A stretch of DNA of 6,246 bases. It comes from JAWLFY01 sp964462125 (lineage in GTDB: Bacteria > Planctomycetota > Planctomycetia > Pirellulales > Pirellulaceae). The notes under the pieces were generated by a model, which saw only the letters and a list, made by a program, of their open reading frames with translations, was not told the DNA's origin and did not search any database. Positions within the stretch are counted from its first letter, which is position 1, and each line of letters begins with the position of its first letter. A program made the translations under genes and the position numbers. Shown here piece by piece: positions 1 through 5,107 of the stretch. The DNA is taken from the NCBI GenBank assembly GCA_964462125.1, contig CAYWXT010000295.1, forward strand, positions 1-6,246, read 5' to 3'.

Positions 1-340
1 GATAGGCTGTCACACCCCGTTTCTTGAAGATCATGTCGATCCCGCCGGTCAGCGTGTCGACGACCTTCCTTTTGCGGGTCATCATCGCGTCGAGGTCCAG
101 CTGCACTCCTTCGGTTTTCACGCCGTGGGCGGCCAACTGATTCTGGGTCTGCTCGAACAAATAGCTCGACTCCAGCAACGCCTTGCTGGGGATGCAACCG
201 ACGCGCAGGCAGGTCCCCCCGAGTTGGGCATTGTCATCGATACAGGCCGTGTCGATGCCGAGTTGGGCGGCGCGGATGGCGGCAACGTAACCGGCGGGGC
301 CTCCACCGAGGACGACAAGTTCGTGACGAACCGTTTTCAT
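1..340 (-). CDS. lpdA: Dihydrolipoyl dehydrogenase (E3), N-terminal part, cut by window edge
   Basis: Reading leftwards from the ATG at 340-338 gives about 113 residues with no stop before the window edge. The protein begins MKTVRHELVVLGGGPAGY, a Rossmann FAD-binding strand and loop (GGGPAG, residues 12-17), with an acidic residue near the end of the second strand (D35/D36). The motif GGTCLRVGCIPSKALL follows (residues 41-56), with C44 and C49 as the redox-active disulfide pair. This motif is diagnostic of the class I pyridine nucleotide-disulfide oxidoreductases, and its exact form points to lipoamide dehydrogenase rather than glutathione or mercuric reductase. The family re-oxidises dihydrolipoamide with NAD+ as the E3 subunit of the pyruvate and 2-oxoglutarate dehydrogenase complexes and the glycine cleavage system, in the cytoplasm. 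The usual N of CLNVGC is R here, a tolerated variant. The NAD-binding, central and dimerisation domains lie outside the window. An ATG five bases upstream is out of frame. No clear Shine-Dalgarno sequence is visible. The gene is divergent from the membrane protein at 655. Confidence 0.93.
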   Translation of the reverse strand, partial: MKTVRHELVVLGGGPAGYVAAIRAAQLGIDTACIDDNAQLGGTCLRVGCIPSKALLESSYLFEQTQNQLAAHGVKTEGVQLDLDAMMTRKRKVVDTLTGGIDMIFKKRGVTAY

Positions 341-402
341 GGCATCGGTCGGGCGTGGGGAGCTGGGCTGAGTGGCTTATCGAGAGGCTTAACAGTGTGT
401 GC

Positions 403-419
403 CGAACGGGGCCCGTTCG
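403..419. repeat. Perfect palindrome, 8-bp arms around one base
   Basis: The sequence cgaacggg-g-cccgttcg reads the same on both strands apart from its central base. It lies 62 bases upstream of the dehydrogenase start. A one-base centre is too tight for an RNA hairpin loop without opening some pairs, so a dimeric protein-binding site or part of a repeat element is as likely as a transcript structure. There is no T-tract on either side to support a terminator. Confidence 0.6.
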
Positions 420-433
420 CCTAGCGGGGGCGC

Positions 434-453
434 CGGTCGCCTCGGGCCGACCG
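434..453. repeat. Short inverted repeat, 6-bp arms
   Basis: The arms cggtcg (434-439) and cgaccg (448-453) are perfectly complementary around an 8-base loop. It sits between the 403-419 palindrome and the hairpin at 462-484, so three inverted repeats fall within about 80 bases. A single 6-bp dyad can arise by chance in GC-rich DNA; the clustering is what makes it worth listing. Confidence 0.4.
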
Positions 454-461
454 CGAACCAA

Positions 462-492
462 CCTCCGCTTTGGCGAAACGGAGGTACATCCG
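462..492. repeat. Intergenic hairpin element, copy 1
   Basis: The arms cctccg (462-467) and cggagg (479-484) pair perfectly, and the stem can continue inward after one mismatch (ttt against gaa/aaa). The right arm runs on into the tail ggaggtacatccg, ending at 492. The same arrangement recurs about 118 bases downstream. Because the element is nearly palindromic, it gives short spurious open frames on both strands. I have an impression of similar elements between genes in Rhodopirellula-type genomes, but that is memory and not a search result. Confidence 0.6.
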
Positions 493-520
493 TCCCGCCG
501 GGCCGGATCGTGGCGATGCG

Positions 521-552
521 AGAACGTTCTCCGCTGCCAATACGTCTTGGCA
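521..552. repeat. Palindrome and adjacent hairpin between the two repeat copies
   Basis: A perfect 10-base palindrome, agaacgttct, occupies 521-530. It is followed by an inverted repeat with arms tgccaa (535-540) and ttggca (547-552) around a 6-base loop. Both lie between the two copies of the hairpin element and upstream of the membrane protein gene. Either could be an operator for the downstream gene or spacer DNA of the repeat cluster; the sequence does not decide. Confidence 0.4.
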
Positions 553-579
553 ATGTTTGGACTCTTCGCCGCCACCACA

Positions 580-610
580 CTCCGTTTCGGCGAGGGCGGA
601 GGTACATCCG
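580..610. repeat. Intergenic hairpin element, copy 2 (diverged)
   Basis: The arms ctccg (580-584) and cggag (597-601) pair, and G-U wobbles could lengthen the stem. The 13-base tail ggaggtacatccg (598-610 including the arm) is identical to that of copy 1 at 480-492, and the loop shares the core ggcga. The loop is one base longer and the outermost base pair of copy 1 is lost. Shared tail plus changed loop and stem suggests two members of one family rather than a fresh tandem duplication. Copy 2 ends 45 bases before the start codon at 655. Confidence 0.55.
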
Positions 611-643
611 AGCCAGGCGGTTGTGGTCTTGCCACACGAATGC

Positions 644-657
644 CGGAGGCCACAATG
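644..657 (+). promoter_or_regulatory. Ribosome binding site that decides the start at 655
   Basis: The purine run ggagg at 645-649 sits five bases before the ATG at 655-657, a near-ideal Shine-Dalgarno spacing. The in-frame ATG at 640 and the frame opening at 355 lack such a site, which favours 655 as the true start. A weak dyad (tgtgg 622-626 with ccaca 632-636) lies just upstream and does not cover it. Confidence 0.7.
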
Positions 658-1731
658 AACCGGATCCGGCTGCCGACTCCCTCCCCCCCGCGATTCTCTT
701 TGGCCAAGCGAAAACTCCGCAAGATCGCCGGCCCCATCTTGGCCGTCCTGCTTTTTCTCTTGGCGGTCCGGCTGCTGGTGGAGGAGGCCAACGCGATCAC
801 GTGGGACCAGTTCGTTGCCGGCTTGACCGGCGTCCCGTCGTTGTACCTGGCGTTCGCGGCTCTGGTGATCGCGCTCAACTACGGGCTGCTGGTGGCGTAC
901 GACCTGTTGGCGCTCCGCTACGTTTGCCGGTCCTTGCCGCTGCGCCGCGTTTTCCTGGTCTCCTTCCTCGGCTACTCGATGGGGAACAACCTGGGGACCT
1001 TCCTGGCGGCTACCCCGATCCGGTTTCGCTACTACGGCCAGTGGGGCGTCCCGGCGCGGCAGATCGTCGCTCTCGTTTCCATCTTGGGACTGACGTTTTG
1101 GAGCGGTGTTTGGTTCCTCGGCGGAACCGTGTTGACGCTGGTGCCGGTGAAGTTGCCTGCCGAGGTGCAACTGCCCTTTGGGACGCGGACCTTGGGCGTG
1201 GTTCTGCTGTGCCTGTGGATCGGTTACGCGGTCGTCTGCGTCGTGTGGCGGAAGCCGTGGCCGATCGGAACGCTTCATCTCCGCCCCCCGCCGCCGGGGC
1301 TGATGGTGTTGCAGACATCGGTCGCCGCGTTGGACCTGTTGATCTCGGCGATCGCGCTCTATTTGGTGTTGCCCGGTCACACCATCGTCCCCTTCGCGGT
1401 CGTCTTGGCCGCCTATTTGGTGGGGATCGCGGTCTCCCTGATCACTCAGGTCCCGGGCGGATTGGGGGTGTTGGAGGTGATCCTGCTGAAACTCCTCAAA
1501 GGGTCGGTGGGCGAGTCGGTGCTCGCCTCGGTGTTGATCTTTCGCGTGCTTTACTACGTGATCCCCCTGCTGGTCGGCATGGTGACCTTGGTCGCCCACG
1601 AGATCTACACCGGCGCGGTGGACGCCCGTCGCGTGCGGGCCCTGGTCGTGGCCGAATCGAATCGTGACAAGTCCGAACGCGTGAAGTCCGAACGCGTGAA
1701 GCCCGAACGGCCTGGGACGCATGGGAACTGA
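655..1731 (+). CDS. UPF0104 / YbhN-type flippase-like integral membrane protein
   Basis: The product has 358 residues from the ATG at 655, chosen for its Shine-Dalgarno sequence and because the sequence further upstream is repeat-derived. After a basic N-terminus (residues 12-23) there are about eight hydrophobic segments, near residues 25-42, 62-87, 98-118, 136-163, 178-197, 216-239, 243-264 and 286-315. The family signature PGGLGVLE is at 267-274, followed by a membrane-embedded stretch and FRVLYYVIPLLVG (296-308), both typical of the LPG_synthase_TM family (PF03706). The length matches stand-alone members. The soluble lysyl-transferase domain of MprF is absent, so it should not be called a phosphatidylglycerol lysyltransferase. 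Related proteins are thought to move or present lipids or lipid-linked sugars in the cytoplasmic membrane; the substrate here is unknown. The C-terminal tail (from about 324) is highly charged and contains a tandem repeat, KSERV-KSERV-KPERP. The next gene starts 187 bases downstream and is probably a separate transcription unit. Confidence 0.88.
   Translation: MNRIRLPTPSPPRFSLAKRKLRKIAGPILAVLLFLLAVRLLVEEANAITWDQFVAGLTGVPSLYLAFAALVIALNYGLLVAYDLLALRYVCRSLPLRRVFLVSFLGYSMGNNLGTFLAATPIRFRYYGQWGVPARQIVALVSILGLTFWSGVWFLGGTVLTLVPVKLPAEVQLPFGTRTLGVVLLCLWIGYAVVCVVWRKPWPIGTLHLRPPPPGLMVLQTSVAALDLLISAIALYLVLPGHTIVPFAVVLAAYLVGIAVSLITQVPGGLGVLEVILLKLLKGSVGESVLASVLIFRVLYYVIPLLVGMVTLVAHEIYTGAVDARRVRALVVAESNRDKSERVKSERVKPERPGTHGN
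1669..1710 (+). repeat. In-frame tandem 15-bp repeat in the tail of the membrane protein
   Basis: The unit aagtccgaacgcgtg occurs exactly twice (1669-1683 and 1684-1698), followed by a partial third copy, aagcccgaacgg (1699-1710). It encodes KSERV, KSERV and KPERP near the C-terminus, after the last membrane segment. Identical adjacent units suggest a recent slippage event. The tail is presumably cytoplasmic and disordered, so it can probably tolerate changes in copy number. Confidence 0.85.
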
Positions 1732-1918
1732 GCCGGCACCGCCGAGCGACGCGCGGTCGATCACGCTTCGGCCGCGGAACTCGCCGAGATTTCTCGCAGC
1801 CCGAACACTCTGCGACTTCTGCGACGCAGCCCTCAAGGGTTAGACTGAAGGCAAAACGCCGACCCCGATTACCCTGGCCTCTCTCGCGCCAAGTCGGGAG
1901 AGAGGAAATGAACCGATC
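1732..1918. other. Non-coding leader between the membrane protein and the cytochrome gene
   Basis: This 187-bp stretch has no convincing gene. It holds an imperfect dyad, ctgcg (1810-1814) with cgcag (1825-1829), overlapping a short direct repeat of tctgcgac, and a stronger hairpin at 1878-1905. I see no stem followed by a T-tract that would act as an intrinsic terminator for the upstream gene, and no promoter good enough to call. A promoter for the gene pair downstream is expected here given the gap. Confidence 0.5.
1878..1905 (+). promoter_or_regulatory. Leader hairpin that contains the putative ribosome binding site
   Basis: The arms cctctctc (1878-1885) and gagagagg (1898-1905) are perfectly complementary, giving an 8-bp stem with a 12-base loop. 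The right arm is the only purine-rich Shine-Dalgarno candidate before the ATG at 1919, which it precedes by 13 bases. If the hairpin forms in the mRNA it would hide this site. It is followed by aaatgaacc and not by a T-run, so it does not look like a terminator. A regulatory role is inference. Confidence 0.5.
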
Positions 1919-4900
1919 ATGCCCCTGCGAACACTAGACGACTGGTCCTTCTTCCCGCGATCGATGCGCTGTGCGGGCTTGGCGCGCTGTGCGGGCTCGG
2001 CGCTTTTGCTGCTGGGAGTCCTCGGGGGGGCCCGGCCGGCTGCGGCGGTCGAGGATGCTGCGGCGGTCGAGGATGCTGCGTCGGTTGGGGATTCTGAGGC
2101 GACCGAGGCGGTCCGATTTGGCAGCGATGTCCGCCCGATTTTGGCCAAACACTGTTTCACCTGTCACGGGCCGGACGACGGCGCCCGCAAGGCGGGGTTG
2201 CGGCTCGACCTGCGGGACGAGGCGGTCGACTATGCGGTGATCCCGGGCGACGCGGAGGGGAGCGAATTGATGTTCCGCGTCCGCAGCGACGATCCCGAGC
2301 TGCGGATGCCGCCGGGAGACTCGCAGCCGCCGCTGAGCGATGCGGAGATCGAGACGCTGGAGCAATGGATCGACGGGGGCGCGGCGTATGACACCCACTG
2401 GGCGTTCACGCCGCCGGAAACACCAGCGTTGCCGGACGTGGCCGATCCGGGTTGGTGCCGAAGTCCGCTCGACCGTTTCATCCTCGCGCGGCTGGAGGAG
2501 GCTGGGTTGTCCCCGTCGCAGGAGGCGGACCGGGCGACGCTGATTCGGCGCCTGACGCTGGACCTGACAGGCGTCGTTCCCACGCCGGCGGAGGTGGAGC
2601 GGTTCGTCGAGGACACCGCCCCCGATGCCTACCGGCGACTGGTCGATCGCTTGCTGGCCTCCCCGGCGTATGCGGAGCGGTTCGCGCGGCCCTGGCTCGA
2701 TCTGGCGCGGTATTCCGACACCAACGGCTATGAAAAGGATCGCCCGCGGACGATCTGGCCTTATCGCGATTGGGTGATCGATGCGATCGCGGCCGACATG
2801 CCCTTCGACCAGTTCTCGATCGAGCAGCTCGCCGGCGACATGCTGCCGGAACCGACGGCCGAGCAGCGAATCGCGACCGGCTTTCACCGCAACACGATGC
2901 TCAATGAGGAAGGGGGAATCGACCCGTTGGAGTATCGCTTTCATGCCGTGGTCGACCGCGTCGCCACCACCGGGACGGTCTGGCTCGGCTTGACCACCGG
3001 TTGTGCCCAATGCCACACGCACAAGTACGATCCGATTACCCACACCGATTACTTCGCCCTGCTGGGGCTGTTCAACGGTGCCGACGAACCGGAAATGGAA
3101 GTTCCCGATGACGCATTGGCGCGGGAGCGTCGTCGGATCGAACGCCGCATCGACCAGATGGAGAGCGAGTTGGTCGAGGAGCAGCTGCCGGAGTGGCGGC
3201 AGTTCGAACAGTGGACCCGCTACGCCCGCGAAGATCGTGAGGTGGCAACAGCGGAGACCAAAAACGTTGCCGATCCGGTTCACCACGCCTTCCCGAACTT
3301 TGTCGACGAGCAGTTTCGTCAGGCACGCGACTGGCAAATCATGCGTCCGTCACACATGGAGTCGACCCTGCCGAAGTTGACGCGGTTGGACGACGGCTCG
3401 GTGCTGGCCAGCGGCGATGTGACCAAACGGGACGTCTACGAGGTGACCGTTGAGATCCCTGAAGGGACCGGGCCGCTGACGGCGCTTCGGCTGGAGGTCC
3501 TGCCGCACGAATCGTTGCCCGCCGGAGGGCCAGGCCTGGCGTATTACGAAGGACGCCGCGGCGACTTCTTTCTCAGCGAACTCGAGTTGCAGATCGATGG
3601 CGATGTCGTGCCGCTGGAGCATGCTTCCCACAGCTACGGCAAGATCAGTGTCGGCTCGGGAACGGCGGAAGCGTCCAACGTGATCGACGGGGAAGGCTCA
3701 ACGGGGTGGTCAACCGCCGGTGCCGAAGCGGACGCGAATCAGCTGGTGGTGAACTTTGCTGAACCGATCGACGTTCCTGGGCCGGGTCGGGATGGTGAGT
3801 CGCTGACGGTCGAGATGACCTTCGAGCGGCACTTCGCCGCCGCGTTGGGGCGATTCCGTCTGGCGGTGACCGACGGCCCCGCACCGGCGGTCGCTTCAAA
3901 ACTTTCACCCGAGCTGGCCGAGCGTGTCGCAGCTCTGGCGCGCGACCGCGAGGAACCCGACCCGCAGACCTACGCCGACCTGCAGCGTCATTTCGTGCAG
4001 CACGCCTCGGAGCTGGCGGACCAACGCGAGCCGATCGACCACCTGCGTCAGTCACTCCCCGAGCCGGTCCGGACGCTGGTGATGCAGGAGCGTTCGGCGG
4101 AGGACCACCGGGTCACGCGTCGGCACCGTCGGGGTGAGTATCTGCAGCCCAAGGAGGTGGTCGAGCCAGGGCTGCCGTCGATGTTCGTCAATGATGATTC
4201 CTCGCCCGTCCGCGATCGGTTGGCCTTGGCCCGTTGGTTGGTCAGTGCGCAGAACCCGCTGGTGGGCCGGGTGACGGTCAATCGAGCCTGGCGGCAGTTC
4301 TTTGGCACCGGCATCGTTCGGACCGCAGGCGACTTTGGGACCCAGAGCGAAATGCCTTCCCATCCCCAGCTGCTCGACTGGTTGGCGACCGATTGGATGC
4401 GCCAAGGCTGGTCGATGAAACGGCTGCACCGCCAGATCGTGCTCTCCTCGACCTACCGCCAGTCGGTCGGCCCGGCGCCGCAAATCGACCCCGACCACCG
4501 CCTCCTCTCGGCCATGCCCCACCGGCGGCTCGGCGCTGAACGGATTCGCGACGCCATGCTGGCCGCCTCGGGCTTGCTCACACGCCAACTCGGCGGGGAA
4601 AGTGTCCGTCCGCCCCAGCCAGAAAGCGTCACTGGGATCGCCTATGGCAGCCCGGCGTGGCGAGCGTCCAACGGCGGTGATCGCTTCCGGCGATCGCTCT
4701 ACACGTTCGGCAAGCGGACCGCAGCGTTCGCTGCCTACACCACCTTCGATGGCCCCACCGGAGAGGTCTGTCTTCCCCGGCGGGATCGCAGCACGACCCC
4801 ACTGCAGGCGCTGACCCTGTTGAACGATGCGATGTTTTTGGAAATCGCCGAAGGGCTGGCCGAGGACGTACTGCGTGAAACACCACAAGACGCGACGGCG

Positions 4901-5107
4901 GAACAGATTGTCGAGCGGATGTTCGAGCGTCTGTTGACGCGGCGACCGGAACCCGAAGAACTCGGGGCGATCGTTGGCTTTTACCAGCGACTGGCGCAGC
5001 GCCGTGGCAATGCCGGCTCCGAAAGTTCCGACTCCACCCCCCGCGACGTCTGGACGCTCGTGGCCCGAGCCCTCATGAATACCGACGAAGCGATCACGAC
5101 GCCATGA
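1919..5107 (+). CDS. Exported planctomycete cytochrome c / DUF1549 / DUF1553 protein (PSCyt1-PSCyt2-PSD1)
   Basis: The product has 1062 residues, within the usual range for this planctomycete family. An export signal occupies about residues 16-43 (hydrophobic core SALLLLGVLGG, then ARPAAA). A PSCyt1 domain follows (about 66-160) with the haem-binding motif CFTCH at 79-83 and a likely axial methionine in LRMPPG (M130). DUF1549/PSCyt2 spans about 180-386 and carries a second motif, CAQCH (362-366), in GCAQCHTHKYDP. A charged, probably coiled segment covers 398-427. A beta-rich stretch at about 500-652 includes SNVIDGEGSTGWS, reminiscent of discoidin-like sugar-binding modules. DUF1553/PSD1 spans about 764-1030, with VNRAWRQFFGTGIVRTAGDF and DRSTTPLQALTLLND. 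The biochemical role is unknown; haem binding and extracytoplasmic location are inferred from the motifs and signal. The start is uncertain: the ATG at 1964 (residue 16) would give a cleaner signal peptide but has no Shine-Dalgarno sequence, while 1919 has a purine run at a long 13-base spacing. Its stop overlaps the start of the DUF1501 gene. Confidence 0.92.
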   Translation: MPLRTLDDWSFFPRSMRCAGLARCAGSALLLLGVLGGARPAAAVEDAAAVEDAASVGDSEATEAVRFGSDVRPILAKHCFTCHGPDDGARKAGLRLDLRDEAVDYAVIPGDAEGSELMFRVRSDDPELRMPPGDSQPPLSDAEIETLEQWIDGGAAYDTHWAFTPPETPALPDVADPGWCRSPLDRFILARLEEAGLSPSQEADRATLIRRLTLDLTGVVPTPAEVERFVEDTAPDAYRRLVDRLLASPAYAERFARPWLDLARYSDTNGYEKDRPRTIWPYRDWVIDAIAADMPFDQFSIEQLAGDMLPEPTAEQRIATGFHRNTMLNEEGGIDPLEYRFHAVVDRVATTGTVWLGLTTGCAQCHTHKYDPITHTDYFALLGLFNGADEPEMEVPDDALARERRRIERRIDQMESELVEEQLPEWRQFEQWTRYAREDREVATAETKNVADPVHHAFPNFVDEQFRQARDWQIMRPSHMESTLPKLTRLDDGSVLASGDVTKRDVYEVTVEIPEGTGPLTALRLEVLPHESLPAGGPGLAYYEGRRGDFFLSELELQIDGDVVPLEHASHSYGKISVGSGTAEASNVIDGEGSTGWSTAGAEADANQLVVNFAEPIDVPGPGRDGESLTVEMTFERHFAAALGRFRLAVTDGPAPAVASKLSPELAERVAALARDREEPDPQTYADLQRHFVQHASELADQREPIDHLRQSLPEPVRTLVMQERSAEDHRVTRRHRRGEYLQPKEVVEPGLPSMFVNDDSSPVRDRLALARWLVSAQNPLVGRVTVNRAWRQFFGTGIVRTAGDFGTQSEMPSHPQLLDWLATDWMRQGWSMKRLHRQIVLSSTYRQSVGPAPQIDPDHRLLSAMPHRRLGAERIRDAMLAASGLLTRQLGGESVRPPQPESVTGIAYGSPAWRASNGGDRFRRSLYTFGKRTAAFAAYTTFDGPTGEVCLPRRDRSTTPLQALTLLNDAMFLEIAEGLAEDVLRETPQDATAEQIVERMFERLLTRRPEPEELGAIVGFYQRLAQRRGNAGSESSDSTPRDVWTLVARALMNTDEAITTP
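2042..2095 (+). repeat. In-frame tandem 18-bp repeat just after the signal peptide
   Basis: The unit gcggcggtcgaggatgct occurs exactly at 2042-2059 and 2060-2077, and a third copy with four changes follows at 2078-2095. It encodes AAVEDA, AAVEDA and ASVGDS (residues 42-59), directly after the predicted signal cleavage region and before the first cytochrome domain. The repeat makes a flexible, acidic linker and probably arose by slippage. Confidence 0.85.

Larger units (their letters stand above)
341..654. other. Divergent intergenic region rich in inverted repeats
   Basis: This stretch separates the minus-strand dehydrogenase (start 340) from the plus-strand membrane protein (start 655), so it must hold both promoters, although I could not identify convincing -35/-10 boxes. 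It is crowded with dyads: 403-419, 434-453, 462-484, 521-530, 535-552, 580-601 and 622-636. Two of them (462-484 and 580-601) belong to a repeated element. A plus-strand frame stays open from 355 into the membrane protein gene, but it translates to low-complexity sequence with no membrane or domain signature, so I treat the stretch as non-coding. The dense structure resembles an intergenic repeat cluster of the REP/MITE kind; that comparison is inference. Confidence 0.7.

Noticed and set aside
355..654. A 100-residue N-terminal extension of the membrane protein, in frame and open from 355
   Set aside because: It translates through the intergenic repeats with no hydrophobic or conserved pattern, has no ribosome binding site at 355, and a good Shine-Dalgarno sequence precedes the ATG at 655.
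341..654. CRISPR array, because of the repeated hairpin units
   Set aside because: There are only two diverged units with an unequal loop and no regular repeat-spacer pattern, and no cas gene is present.
470..658. A small plus-strand frame of 62 codons in the repeat region
   Set aside because: It lies wholly within the hairpin repeat cluster, has no ribosome binding site, and reads repeat-derived peptide on a near-palindromic element.
421..1836. A 471-codon open frame antisense to the membrane protein
   Set aside because: Its product is rich in Q, R, D, H and G with no domain pattern, as expected for a shadow frame in GC-rich coding DNA. The plus-strand frame has clear membrane segments and a family motif.
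1878..1905. Intrinsic terminator for the membrane protein gene
   Set aside because: The stem is good, but it is followed by aaatgaacc with no T-run, and it sits next to the downstream start rather than the upstream stop.
1934..3337. A 467-codon antisense frame within the cytochrome gene
   Set aside because: It is fully opposite conserved PSCyt1/DUF1549 coding sequence and shows arginine-rich shadow composition without recognisable motifs.
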